Part shown: piece by piece, positions 43,335 through 52,157 of the stretch
Layout of the letters: every line of letters starts with the position of its first letter
How positions within the stretch are numbered: position 1 is the first letter of the stretch
Assembly: GCA_963841945.1 (NCBI GenBank)
Contig: CAWJFC010000006.1
Location: 62,001-126,000, forward strand
Length of the DNA: 64,000 nt
Reading direction: 5' to 3'
DNA from: Acidiflorens sp963841945
Lineage (GTDB): Bacteria > Acidobacteriota > Terriglobia > Terriglobales > Acidobacteriaceae
Made by a program: the position numbers and the translations under genes
The notes under the pieces: model-generated
The model's input: the letters and a program-made list of their open reading frames with translations, nothing else
What the model was told of the DNA's origin: nothing
Databases searched by the model: none

Positions 43335-44183
43335 ATGAGCCGCTCGCACAATAACTCGATCGCATTTACCAAGGCTTCCGCCTGCGGAAATGATTTTCTT
43401 ATCGCTTCCGGCAACGGCATTACCGACCTTCGGGGACTGAGCCGGAGAATGTGTGATCGCCACAACGGAGTCGGCGCTGATGGTGTGGAATGGACTTTCC
43501 CAAATGCCGATGCCGATGCGGACGCTAATGTGCAAGCCAGTGCGCTGGCCGATGTGCGAGTCCGCCTTTTCAACGCCGACGGCTCAGAGGCAGAAATTTC
43601 AGGCAATGGCACGCGCTGCGTAGCGGCCGAAATTTGCGAACGCACAGCGAAGAGAGAAGTCGCAGTCCACACCGCGGCGGGAGTGAAAACCTGCCACCTC
43701 ATCGCAATCCACGGTGCGACCTTCGAGTTCGAAAGTGAAATGGGTCATGCCAACGTCGGAGGACAACTGACGATTGAAGCGCTCGGCTTACGGACCGCCG
43801 GGACAGTCGTTTCCATCGGCAACCCGCACTATGTAATCTTTGTGGACCGCTTTCCCGAAGGCTGGCAGAACCAGGCGGCGCTGATCCAGGCGCAGCCGCA
43901 GTTTCCGCAAGGAACCAACGTCGAATACGTGATCGTGTGCGGCCCAAACGAGATCGAGATTCGGCTCTTCGAGCGCGGAGTCGGAGAGACATTGTCATCC
44001 GGCACCGGATCCTGCGCCTCGGCCGCGGCGGCTGTCGCGGCTGCGCGCGTGGCCTCCCCTGTGAGGGTAGTCGCCCCAGGCGGTGCGCAGACCGTACGTT
44101 GGGGGGGCGAAACGACACCCAATCAGGTCTATCTCCGGGGTCCAGCAACGCTCGTTTGCCGCGGAGAATTCTTCTACGAGTAG
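43335..44183 (+). CDS. dapF: diaminopimelate epimerase
   Basis: Converts LL-DAP to meso-DAP for lysine and peptidoglycan. 282 residues. The two active-site Cys lie in GNGTRC (about residue 95) and SSGTGSCASA (about 223-232), with the conserved N-terminal ASACGNDFLIA. This last has Ala-Cys where most family members have Gly, but the rest is standard. It opens a plus-strand group that continues with DUF4442, LdcA, Mpl and PlsC. Confidence 0.93.
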   Translation: MSRSHNNSIAFTKASACGNDFLIASGNGITDLRGLSRRMCDRHNGVGADGVEWTFPNADADADANVQASALADVRVRLFNADGSEAEISGNGTRCVAAEICERTAKREVAVHTAAGVKTCHLIAIHGATFEFESEMGHANVGGQLTIEALGLRTAGTVVSIGNPHYVIFVDRFPEGWQNQAALIQAQPQFPQGTNVEYVIVCGPNEIEIRLFERGVGETLSSGTGSCASAAAAVAAARVASPVRVVAPGGAQTVRWGGETTPNQVYLRGPATLVCRGEFFYE

Positions 44184-44240
44184 CGATTTACTGATACTGA
44201 CTGCTCGACGAAACGTGGGAAAAGATCTGCGGATCAGCCG

Positions 44241-44708
44241 ATGAACAAAGTCTGGAAGCGTCACATGCGTTGGTCGATGAACGTCTGGTTTCCAATTCTG
44301 GGCGCCGGAATTCGCGTGACGCGGTTGGATGACGACTGGAAGGCGATCGACGTGGAGATGAAGCTGCGATTCTGGAACGCGAATTATGTCGGCACACACT
44401 ACGGCGGCTCGCTCTATTCCATGGCCGACCCGTTTTATATGCTGATGCTGATCGAGAATCTCGGCCGCGATTACATTGTGTGGGACAAAGCCGCCACCAT
44501 CCGCTTCCGCAAACCGGGCCGGGGAACCGTGAGGGCAAGCTTTCGACTCTCAGACGAACAAGTCGCTGACATCCGGCGCCAACTGGAAACCGAAGACCGG
44601 GTGCAACCGGTTTTCAAAGTCGAAATCCGCGACGAAGGCAACGATCTGGTAGCGGAAGTCGAAAAGGTCTTGCACATAAGAAAAAAGAAAGTCGCCGCGG
44701 CAGCTTGA
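44241..44708 (+). CDS. DUF4442 hotdog-fold protein
   Basis: 155 residues. The conserved blocks NANYVGTHYGGSLYSMADP and DKAATIRFRKPGRGTVRASF mark the DUF4442 family, a hotdog-fold group related to acyl-CoA thioesterases. The HYGGSLYSMAD segment holds the position of the catalytic Asp region in thioesterases. Substrate unknown. It ends with a basic-Ala tail (IRKKKVAAAA). It lies 57 nt after dapF and 22 nt before LdcA, probably in one transcript. Confidence 0.86.
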   Translation: MNKVWKRHMRWSMNVWFPILGAGIRVTRLDDDWKAIDVEMKLRFWNANYVGTHYGGSLYSMADPFYMLMLIENLGRDYIVWDKAATIRFRKPGRGTVRASFRLSDEQVADIRRQLETEDRVQPVFKVEIRDEGNDLVAEVEKVLHIRKKKVAAAA

Positions 44709-44730
44709 GGCCCTTTAAGATCAAATCAAT

Positions 44731-45693
44731 ATGAGCCGCGATTCCCAATCCACGCGCGTAAAGCCGCCGGCGCTGAGGAACGGAGACAAAATCGGTATCG
44801 TCGCACCTGCGTCCAATATCAAACGCGACCTTCTCGAAGCTGGCTGCGACAGGCTGCGGGTGCTCGGCTACGAACCGGTTTATTCCGAGTCCATTTTCGA
44901 CCGAGATCTGTATTTCGCGGGCTCCGTCAAGCGCCGCGCGCAAGAACTGGAGGGCATGTTCGAGCGCGAGGATGTGCGCGCGATCATTTGCGCGCGTGGT
45001 GGATACGGCACAAACCATCTCCTCCGGGCAATCGACCTGAAGAGAATTGTCGCCCATCCGAAAATCTTTGTTGGATACAGCGATCTGACAACGCTGCTGA
45101 CCTGGTTCACCGACTCCGCCAACTTTGTGACGCTTCACGGTCCCATGGTCACCAAGGATTTCGCCCTGGCCGATGGAGTTGATCTGGCCTCATGGCAGCG
45201 CGCCGTTACCGGAGAAGGGAATTGGGAGATCGATGAGAACTCTGGTGCCAAGCCGCTGATTGAGGGCGCGGCCGAAGGCATTCTCTACGGTGGATGCCTC
45301 TCTCTCCTGGTGTCCGCGCTCGGTACGCGCTATGACATCCATACCGCCGGAACGATTCTCTTCCTCGAGGATGTAGCCGCGAAGCCGTTCCAGATTGACC
45401 GTATGCTGATGCAACTCAAACTTGCTGGCAAGCTCGACGGCGTGCGCGGAATTGTCTTCGGTGAAATGATGGATTGCCGTCAGAGCGCCAACCAGGATTA
45501 CACACTCGAAGAAGTCGTTCTGCGCGTAATCGGCGATCTCGGAATTCCAGTAGCCTTCGGCTTCCGTTCCGGCCACGTTTCTCGCGCGAACATCACCCTG
45601 CCCATCGGTGTTCGCGCGCGGCTCGAAGTCGGCGCAGAAGTGAAACTCAGCATCCTCGAGGCAGCGGTCGAAGAGGCAACAATCAAACGATGA
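44731..45693 (+). CDS. ldcA: LD-carboxypeptidase
   Basis: Removes the terminal D-Ala from murein tetrapeptides in the cytoplasm, letting recycled tripeptide re-enter synthesis. 320 residues. The S66-family catalytic triad is visible: Ser in VGYSDLTTLL, Glu in LFLEDVAAKPFQIDRM and His in FRSGHVSRANITLPIG. The GGYGTNHLLRAID block is conserved. Its stop overlaps the Mpl start (ATGA), so the two are coupled. Confidence 0.94.
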   Translation: MSRDSQSTRVKPPALRNGDKIGIVAPASNIKRDLLEAGCDRLRVLGYEPVYSESIFDRDLYFAGSVKRRAQELEGMFEREDVRAIICARGGYGTNHLLRAIDLKRIVAHPKIFVGYSDLTTLLTWFTDSANFVTLHGPMVTKDFALADGVDLASWQRAVTGEGNWEIDENSGAKPLIEGAAEGILYGGCLSLLVSALGTRYDIHTAGTILFLEDVAAKPFQIDRMLMQLKLAGKLDGVRGIVFGEMMDCRQSANQDYTLEEVVLRVIGDLGIPVAFGFRSGHVSRANITLPIGVRARLEVGAEVKLSILEAAVEEATIKR

Positions 45694-47120
45694 GTCCCAA
45701 TAAACACATTCACCTGATCGGCATCTGTGGAACGGCTATGGCTTCGCTGGCAGGTATGTTGCGCGAGCGCGGATTTCGCGTTACCGGCTCCGACGCGGCG
45801 GCGTATCCGCCGATGTCCACCTTCCTCGAGTCGCTCGGAATCCCGGTTGCGCAGCCCTTCTCAGAAAAGAATCTCGATCCGCGCCCCGATCTGGTTGTAG
45901 TCGGCAATGCGCTCTCGCGCGGCAATGTAGAACTCGAGCGCGTTCTCGACGAGCGCATTCGGTTCTGCTCGCTGCCGCAAATTCTGCACGACGAATTTCT
46001 GGTCGGTAAAGAAGTCCTAGTAGTCGCAGGCACGCATGGCAAGACGACCACCACCTCCATGCTCGCCTGGATATTTGAGACCGCCGGCCTTCAGCCTTCG
46101 TTTCTAATCGGCGGCATCGCCGAGAATTTCGGCAGCAGTTTCGGCCTCGGGGGTGGCAAGCACTTCATCCTCGAAGGCGACGAATACGACACGGCCTTCT
46201 TCGACAAAGGTCCAAAGTTCCTCCATTACTTTCCCGATGGCCTCATTCTTACCTCGGTCGAATTCGATCATGCTGACATTTACAAAGATCTCGACGCAGT
46301 AGAGACCGCATTTAAGCGCCTCGTCAATCTGGTTCCGCGTCGTGGACGAATCGTAGCCTTCGACGGCGGTCCAAGCGGAAGCGCAAGCCTCGACCGCTGT
46401 CTCGCGAAGTCTTTTTCCCCGGTCGAGCATACGGCGTTTTGGATGGAACAACCTGGAAAATCAGCAACTTGGACCTCGCTCCCGATCGCACCCACTGGTC
46501 CGTCGAACGCAATGGCGCAACCGTGGGCCGATCTAGAGTTCGCCCTCGGCGGCGAATACAACGTGTGGAATGCGACCGCCGCTGCCGCGCTGGCCACGCA
46601 TTACGGTGTCCCTAAAGACGCTATCACTCAAGCTCTTGCAACTTTTCGCAGCGTGAAGCGGCGTCTGGAAGTGAAAGCTGAAGTCAACGGCATCACCATC
46701 ATCGATGACTTCGCGCATCACCCCACAGCGATCGAGCAGACAATCCATGCTTTGCGGGCTCGCTTCCCAGGCCGCCGGCTGTGGGTTATTCTTGAGCCAC
46801 GCTCTAACACCATGCGCCGCAATGTTTTACAAGATGCGCTGGCCGCGAGCCTGGCGCTGGCGGATGAAATTGTGCTCACGGCAGTTTTCAAATCCGAGGC
46901 CATTCCCGAGGCCGAGCGTCTCGACATCAACCGCGTAACCCATACAATTCAGCAGCTTGGCAAGCGTGTACAAGTTCTTCCAGATGCCGACGCCATCGTC
47001 CGCGCCATCGCTCCCGAACTGTGCCCGCGCGACATCGTGGCCATTCTTTCGAATGGCGGATTCGGCGGTATTTATGAGAAGCTACCGGAGCGGCTCCGCA
47101 CTCTGGCGGCTAAGGCCTAG
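45690..47120 (+). CDS. mpl: UDP-MurNAc:tripeptide ligase
   Basis: Attaches recycled L-Ala-gamma-D-Glu-meso-DAP to UDP-MurNAc. 476 residues from ATG 45690, overlapping the LdcA stop; the longer upstream frame lies inside ldcA and is spurious. Mur-ligase features: N-terminal IHLIGICGTAMASLAGML, P-loop VVAGTHGKTTTTSMLAW, FLIGGIAENFGSS and EGDEYDTAFFDKGPKF (Mpl-specific rather than MurC), and C-terminal IDDFAHHPTAI. Together with LdcA this forms a recycling pair. Confidence 0.95.
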   Translation: MSPNKHIHLIGICGTAMASLAGMLRERGFRVTGSDAAAYPPMSTFLESLGIPVAQPFSEKNLDPRPDLVVVGNALSRGNVELERVLDERIRFCSLPQILHDEFLVGKEVLVVAGTHGKTTTTSMLAWIFETAGLQPSFLIGGIAENFGSSFGLGGGKHFILEGDEYDTAFFDKGPKFLHYFPDGLILTSVEFDHADIYKDLDAVETAFKRLVNLVPRRGRIVAFDGGPSGSASLDRCLAKSFSPVEHTAFWMEQPGKSATWTSLPIAPTGPSNAMAQPWADLEFALGGEYNVWNATAAAALATHYGVPKDAITQALATFRSVKRRLEVKAEVNGITIIDDFAHHPTAIEQTIHALRARFPGRRLWVILEPRSNTMRRNVLQDALAASLALADEIVLTAVFKSEAIPEAERLDINRVTHTIQQLGKRVQVLPDADAIVRAIAPELCPRDIVAILSNGGFGGIYEKLPERLRTLAAKA

Positions 47121-47137
47121 ATCCTTGGGGAGTTAAC

Positions 47138-47908
47138 ATGGAGCGAACCGAACGCGCTGTTGAAGTCGAGAGCTGCACTGAGCTGCCGCGCGCGGCCTCG
47201 CCCATTCGCACCATACTCATGCTGGCGTTCTGGGCAGTCGCCCTGCCGCTGGCGGCGATCACTGGAGTTCCCTGGACCTATCTCACTAAGAACGTTAACT
47301 TTCTATACCGCACCTGCATGTTTGGGGCATGGACGGGGGTGCGTATTGCTGGAGTTAAGGTGCGCGTTCTCGGCCTCGAAAAAATCGATCCCGCCCGCAC
47401 TTACATTTTCATGTCGAACCACATCTCGAACCTCGATCCGCCCATCCAACTTCCGCTGATCCCGCGCCGCGGCTCGGTGATGGTGAAGAAAGAACTCTTT
47501 AAGATGCCTATACTTGGGGGGATCATGCGGCTGGGTAGCCTGGTGCCGGTGGATCGGGGAAACCGGGATGCGGGGATCTCGGCAGTGCGGGAGGCTTCCA
47601 AGGTATTGAAGAGCGGGGTCAATATGACCGTGTATGTTGAAGGCGGGCGGTCATTTGACGGGCGGCTGCTGCCGTTTAAGAAAGGGCCGTTCTACCTGGC
47701 GCAGGAATGCCAGGTTCCGATCGTTCCCATGACCATCTCCGGGACCGAGCGGGCCATGCCGAAAGCCCGGTTTGGCATTCAGCCTGAACTAGTTACGGTC
47801 CGCTTCCATGATCCGATTGAGCCCGAACATTTTGGCGAACGCGAATGCCTGATGGCCAAGGTGCGGACGGCGATCAACAGCGGCCTGCCGGCCGAGTTGC
47901 AGGAGTAG
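47138..47908 (+). CDS. plsC: 1-acyl-sn-glycerol-3-phosphate acyltransferase
   Basis: Makes phosphatidic acid from lysophosphatidic acid. 256 residues, with an N-terminal hydrophobic anchor (TILMLAFWAVALPLAAITGV). The acyltransferase motifs are NHISNLDPP (HxxxxD) and VEGGRSFDGRLLPFKKG (EGxR-type), plus VPMTISGTERAMPK. ATG 47138 has GGGGAG upstream, 17 nt after Mpl. It is the last gene of the plus-strand group; a palindrome and repeat island follow at once. Confidence 0.94.
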   Translation: MERTERAVEVESCTELPRAASPIRTILMLAFWAVALPLAAITGVPWTYLTKNVNFLYRTCMFGAWTGVRIAGVKVRVLGLEKIDPARTYIFMSNHISNLDPPIQLPLIPRRGSVMVKKELFKMPILGGIMRLGSLVPVDRGNRDAGISAVREASKVLKSGVNMTVYVEGGRSFDGRLLPFKKGPFYLAQECQVPIVPMTISGTERAMPKARFGIQPELVTVRFHDPIEPEHFGERECLMAKVRTAINSGLPAELQE

Positions 47909-47912
47909 AAAA

Positions 47913-47928
47913 TGCTCCACGTGGAGCA
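47913..47928. promoter_or_regulatory. 16-bp palindrome resembling parS
   Basis: TGCTCCACGTGGAGCA is a perfect palindrome 4 nt past the plsC stop. It differs at two symmetric positions from the parS form TGTTCCACGTGGAACA that I recall from Pseudomonas. It has no T-run, so it is not a simple terminator. ParA/ParB genes are not in the window. Confidence 0.4.
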
Positions 47929-47941
47929 ATAGTTGACATTC

Positions 47942-48265
47942 GTGTACGTACATTATCGTCAACTTTAGCGAAGGGAATACGAACAAAATAAAGTTGAGTT
48001 TTGGGAAGTTGTGAAAGTGGGGAAATTGGAGTGTTTTGGTGGGACAGGATGTTTACTTTCTGGTTATGGGGTGGGCCTTATTCAAGCTTATGAGAATGCT
48101 GGGGTTAGCGCGGATTAGTCGGTCGTGGTACTTAGAATGAAGCACTTACAGCGAAGTATCTGGGAGTAAGAGGAGTTAGTCGTTTCAGGTTGATTTCTTG
48201 TTCCTTGTTTCATGGGGTTTCTGCGGTCGGATTTTGTCAAGTTGACAGGGTATGCATTGGGACTC
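47942..48265 (+). repeat. long diverged repeat, copy B (decayed)
   Basis: Inverted relative to copy A at 30183. Landmarks run from TGTACGTACA (47943-47952) to TGTCAAGTTGACA (48235-48247), and similarity continues to about 48285. Read on the plus strand, the peptide pieces DVYFLVMGWA, MLGLARI and FCGRILSS match copy A, but a TGA and a TAG interrupt and the GTG start region is shifted. Confidence 0.85.
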
Positions 48266-48644
48266 GAAATTTGAGGTTGCACCTCAGACGCTCCTGGGGT
48301 GAGACTGGTGAGGCCGACAGCGTCGCTTCGCAGGCGCGGGCGTTTGTGGTTGCCGCCCCTTCGCAAAGTGTGCGAAGGACGGGGCACCCGGCGCTTTATG
48401 CCAGGGCGGGTACATGCGGCCGCAGCACGGAGTCTCTGTCAAAGCCGTTCTTACGCCCCTTCGGGGCTGCATCGGGTTCGACATCACACCCACGGCTTGC
48501 GCCGTGGGCTGTCTTCTTACGCCACTCCGCGGCTCAACGACGACGTGTCTGGTTTCGCTGAAATGCTCGGTTGAGAGCAGTCGGTCCCTCGGCGGCTAAG
48601 GCCGCAGCCGATTTTTAATGGCTTACCGATGTTTAATGGCTCCC

Positions 48645-48722
48645 GGTGCGGCTGGAAGCCGCACCCTTTCAAAGCAATGTGCAGGGCGCTTGCGGCGGCA
48701 CGACTCAAGTCGTGCCCTTCCC
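48645..48722. repeat. two-hairpin repeat, family R1, copy 3
   Basis: GGTGCGGCT / AGCCGCACC (48645-48665) and GGCACGACT / AGTCGTGCC (48697-48716), in reverse orientation to copies 1 and 2. Confidence 0.78.
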
Positions 48723-48781
48723 CCCTCAAGTTGTGAACTCGCCCTGTAAAGTTGTGCCCTTTCCGTGGTTCCTCTTTTCCT

Positions 48782-50815
48782 CTAGTCTCCTGTGCCGGTC
48801 AGGGCTGATGTTTGCGGACTGCCTTGGGCGCTGTCGCTTACGCTTAGCTGGCCTGTTCTGGTGCCGGTTTGGGTGGGATTGAAGGTCACGCTGATGGTGC
48901 AGGTCTGCTTCGATGGAAGGGTCGCGCCGCAGGTGGTGGATTGTTCCTGGAAGTCTCCGGTGAGGGTGATGTTGATGCCGGTCAGAGCTACCGCCTGATC
49001 GTTGGTCAGCTTGAACTTCTTGGCCGTGCTGGTGGTGCCGACCTTGGTTTTCTTGAAGGTGAAACTCGCGGGCGCGAGCGTAACGGGCGAAACGCCGGTG
49101 CCGGATAGGGGCACGTTTTGCGGGCTATTCGGAGCGTTGTCGGTAAAGGTGAGGTTTCCGGCGAGCGGACCTGGCTCGGACGGCGTGAAGGTCACCTTCA
49201 CCTTGCAGGATTTGCCGACGGCGAGAGTTCCGAGGCAGGCGTCGGAGTCGAGAGTGAAATTGCCGCTCACGGTGACGCTGGAGATATCGAGCGCGGCCGT
49301 GCCGGTGTTGGTGACGACGACCGGCCTGGCGACGCTGGTGGTGCCAACCGTCTGGTTGCCGAAGGCCAGCGAGGTCGGGGAGAAGCCGATGAGCGCGCCC
49401 GATTGCTGGGTTAGCGCGTAGACCACGCCGCAGCCGCCATTGCTGACGCAGTTCGAGTCGGTGAGATCGCCGCCGTAGGAGGTGGTGCCGAAGAGGTTTC
49501 CCTGCGGGTTGAGAGTGGGCGCGGCGTAAGGAAAGCCGCCATCGCTCTGGCCGGTGAAGGTGTAGATCGGGAACTCCTTCCAGGAGCCGGCGCCGCCGGA
49601 CATCTGGAAGACGACGCCGCAGCCATCCGTGGGAGTGCAGGCGGGACTGGAGGCGTTGCCGCCCTGGGCGGTGGTGCCGTAGAGATTGCCATTCTGATCG
49701 AAGATGAGGCCTGCGTAGGGATAGCCGCCGCCCGCACCGTCATCGAAAGCGTAGAGGACCGATTCCGCCCATGAACCGCTGCCGTTCGGGCTGAGTTCGA
49801 AGACGACGCCGCATCCGTCGGTGTGCTTGCAGACTGAGCTATGCCAGTCGCCGCCGACGGCGGTGGTGCCATAGAGATTGACGCCTTGGGAGTCGAAGAT
49901 GAGGCCGGCGTAGGGATTGCCGCCGTCAGATTTACCGGTGAAGGTGTAGATGGGAGTTTCGGACCAAGATCCGGAGCCGGAGGGAGGGGTGAGTTCGAAG
50001 ACTACGCCGTGACCGACTCCGAGATAGGGAGTGCCTCCATCGTAGGTCGTGCCGTAGATGTTGCCGTTGGAATCGAAGGTGACGCCGGCTACGGGAGTTC
50101 CGCCGTCGTCGCCATCGGTGAAGGAATAAAGGGTGGTCTCGGTCCATGGGCCGGAGCCGCCGGAGGGTGGAGTGAGTTCGAAGACTGTGCCGCCCGTGCC
50201 GCTGCCTCCGCCGGCCGCGGTGCCATAGAGATTGCCGGAGTTGAAGATGACGTTCGCAAAGGGGACGCTGCCATCGTTGCCGCCCGTGAACGTGTAGATC
50301 GGTGTTTCGGTCCAAGGGCCGGTACCGTTGTGCGGCGGGGTGAGCTGGAAGACGACTCCGCAGCCACCGAGGCCGGAGCAGATGGAGCCGGTCATATCGC
50401 CGCCGTTGGTGGTGGTGCCGTAGAGATTGCCCTTGGTGTCGAAGGTAAGGCTTGATTGCGGATAAGCGCCGTCGCTGCCGCCCTGAAAGGTGTAAAGCAC
50501 AGTTTGTGTCCATGGACCGGTGCCGCCGGCTGGGGGCGTGAGCTCGAAGACGACGCCGCAGCCGGTGGGCGGGTTCTCGCCGGGGCAATTGGTGCCGGAG
50601 ATGTCGCCGCCGTAGGCGACCGCTCCGTAGAGATTGCCCTTAGAGTCGAAGATGAGGCTGGAGCTGGGAGATGCGCCGTCAGCGGCGCCCGTGAAGGTGT
50701 AGGGAACTGTCTCGGTGTACTGCGCTTGCGCGGAAGGGATCATGCAAAGGATGAAGGTGAGGACGAGGGTGCTGATCGCAGCGATGCGCGTGGCCTGGAA
50801 CCGAGGGGAGTACAT
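48782..50815 (-). CDS. secreted GloVer-repeat protein with two choice-of-anchor domains
   Basis: 677 residues from ATG 50815, which gives a signal peptide (IAAISTLVLTFILCMIPSAQAQ); AAGGA precedes it. Residues 30-470 hold about eight GloVer repeats (GNLYGT / GVVFELTP). The C-terminal 200 residues are two Ig-like ASH/choice-of-anchor D domains (SLAFGNQTVGTTSVARPVVV and TFKKTKVGTTSTAKKFKLT), a form seen in surface-exposed proteins. Many paired Cys (SGTNCPGENPPTGCG) could form disulphides. Its role is unknown; surface display is inferred. Confidence 0.9.
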   Translation of the reverse strand: MYSPRFQATRIAAISTLVLTFILCMIPSAQAQYTETVPYTFTGAADGASPSSSLIFDSKGNLYGAVAYGGDISGTNCPGENPPTGCGVVFELTPPAGGTGPWTQTVLYTFQGGSDGAYPQSSLTFDTKGNLYGTTTNGGDMTGSICSGLGGCGVVFQLTPPHNGTGPWTETPIYTFTGGNDGSVPFANVIFNSGNLYGTAAGGGSGTGGTVFELTPPSGGSGPWTETTLYSFTDGDDGGTPVAGVTFDSNGNIYGTTYDGGTPYLGVGHGVVFELTPPSGSGSWSETPIYTFTGKSDGGNPYAGLIFDSQGVNLYGTTAVGGDWHSSVCKHTDGCGVVFELSPNGSGSWAESVLYAFDDGAGGGYPYAGLIFDQNGNLYGTTAQGGNASSPACTPTDGCGVVFQMSGGAGSWKEFPIYTFTGQSDGGFPYAAPTLNPQGNLFGTTSYGGDLTDSNCVSNGGCGVVYALTQQSGALIGFSPTSLAFGNQTVGTTSVARPVVVTNTGTAALDISSVTVSGNFTLDSDACLGTLAVGKSCKVKVTFTPSEPGPLAGNLTFTDNAPNSPQNVPLSGTGVSPVTLAPASFTFKKTKVGTTSTAKKFKLTNDQAVALTGINITLTGDFQEQSTTCGATLPSKQTCTISVTFNPTQTGTRTGQLSVSDSAQGSPQTSALTGTGD

Positions 50816-50986
50816 ATGGACATCCTTAGGGCGAGCTGGTTTGTAAGTCAGGAACGCCGGTTGGGGGGTGCCGCTCCGGCGGACGGAGTGTAACACCTTC
50901 GGCTATGTGGGGGCAATGAGGATGGTGGTTGGGGAGTCGCTGGATTTTGCTCGAACCGTTAAGTACCGGGGAATCCTTGAAAGGGC

Positions 50987-51025
50987 TTAACCACTAAGGA
51001 CACTAAGGTACACGAAGGGAAGCTT
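50987..51025 (+). repeat. ACCACTAAGGACACTAAGG-type interspersed repeat
   Basis: TTAACCACTAAGGACACTAA, GGTACACGAAGGGAAGC. A near-identical stretch is at 62209-62246, and a related one on the minus strand at 30764-30800. It lies in the gap between the GloVer gene and lpxD. Confidence 0.7.
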
Positions 51026-51093
51026 AGGGCTTGAAGGGCGTTTTCGGGGAGCCGGTTGTAACGGGACCGGTTATAAGTTGTCTACGCTGCTTG

Positions 51094-52095
51094 TTAGCGC
51101 TCGCCCAGCTTCTTGAGGGCTTTGGCCATTTCCGGGAGCTTGGGATAGACGGCGCAACAGCGCAGCCACAGTTTGTGGTCGATGGCGGGTGAGCCGCTGA
51201 TCATGGCGCCGGGCGCGACATCTTGCGGGATGCCGCTTTGAGCGATGGCGATGGCGCCGTCACCGATTTTTACGTGACCGGCTACGCCGACTTGTCCGGC
51301 GAGAATGACTTTGTTGCCGACGTCGGTGGTGCCGGCGAGACCGACCTGGGCGCAGAGGAGAGTGTCTTCGCCGATGGAGCAGGCGTGGCCGATGTGGACG
51401 AGATTATCGAGCTTGGCGCCGCGGGCGATGGTTGTGTGGCCGACGTTGGCGCGGTCGATGCAGGTGTTGGCCTGGATCTCGACGTCGTCGCCGATGATGA
51501 CGTTGCCGGATTGGACGATTTTGCGCCAGTGACCGGAATCGTCTTTGGCGAAACCGAAGCCGTCAGAGCCGATGATGACGGCATTCTGGAGGAGCACGTT
51601 GTTGCCAATCTGGCAGAATTCGCGGACTACGGCGTGGGTGTGGGCGAAGAAGTTGTGGCCGATTTTTACTCCGCGGTAGATGGCGACGTGGGCGAGCAGG
51701 ACAGCGTGGTCGCCGATTTCGACATCTTCATCGATGGTGACGTAGGGGCCGAGGTGGGTGTTCTTGCCGATTTTTGCGGTGGGATGGACGATGGCGGTGG
51801 GATGGATGGCAGGGGCGTAGGTGGGTGCTTGATAGAAAAGTTCTACTGCTTTGGCCCAGGCTAGATAGGGATTGCTGGTGCGCAACATGCCGGTGGAGGT
51901 GGCGGGAAATTTCTCGTCGACGATGACGGCGGAGGCGCGGGTAGTCTTGGCGGCAGCGGCGTATTTGGGATTGTGGACGAAGGTCAGTTGTCCGGGGACG
52001 GCTTGGTCGATGCCGGAGATGCTGGTGATTTCGGTGGCGGGATCGGCGTTTTCGATGCGTGCGCCGATGGCGTCGGCGATCTGGGAGAGCTTCAT
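51094..52095 (-). CDS. lpxD: UDP-3-O-acylglucosamine N-acyltransferase
   Basis: Adds the amide-linked fatty acid in lipid A synthesis, in the cytoplasm. 333 residues. The N-terminal uridine-binding part (KLSQIADAIGARIENAD) is followed by a left-handed beta-helix with more than ten hexapeptide repeats; LVHIGHACSIGEDTLLCAQVG has the catalytic His (IGHAC). GFGFAKDDSGHWRKI is the conserved substrate loop. AGAGG precedes the ATG. The kinase gene ends 62 nt upstream on the same strand. Presence of lpxD indicates an LPS-type outer membrane. Confidence 0.95.
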   Translation of the reverse strand: MKLSQIADAIGARIENADPATEITSISGIDQAVPGQLTFVHNPKYAAAAKTTRASAVIVDEKFPATSTGMLRTSNPYLAWAKAVELFYQAPTYAPAIHPTAIVHPTAKIGKNTHLGPYVTIDEDVEIGDHAVLLAHVAIYRGVKIGHNFFAHTHAVVREFCQIGNNVLLQNAVIIGSDGFGFAKDDSGHWRKIVQSGNVIIGDDVEIQANTCIDRANVGHTTIARGAKLDNLVHIGHACSIGEDTLLCAQVGLAGTTDVGNKVILAGQVGVAGHVKIGDGAIAIAQSGIPQDVAPGAMISGSPAIDHKLWLRCCAVYPKLPEMAKALKKLGER

Positions 52096-52157
52096 AGAAT
52101 TGGACCTCTCTGCGAAAGGTGATTGTAACGGAGAAGGGATTCGATCCGAGGGAATGG

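Larger units (their letters stand above)
47909..48781. other. second repeat-rich intergenic island
   Basis: Between plsC and the GloVer protein gene, which converge. It holds the parS-like palindrome, copy B of the long repeat, several hairpins with GC-rich stems such as CCCACGGC / GCCGTGGG (about 48490-48509), and R1 copy 3. Most frames here are interrupted and none is credible as a gene. Confidence 0.7.

Noticed and set aside
45474..45689. Upstream extension of mpl
   Set aside because: It lies inside ldcA and is Arg-rich; the ATGA overlap start gives the family N-terminus.
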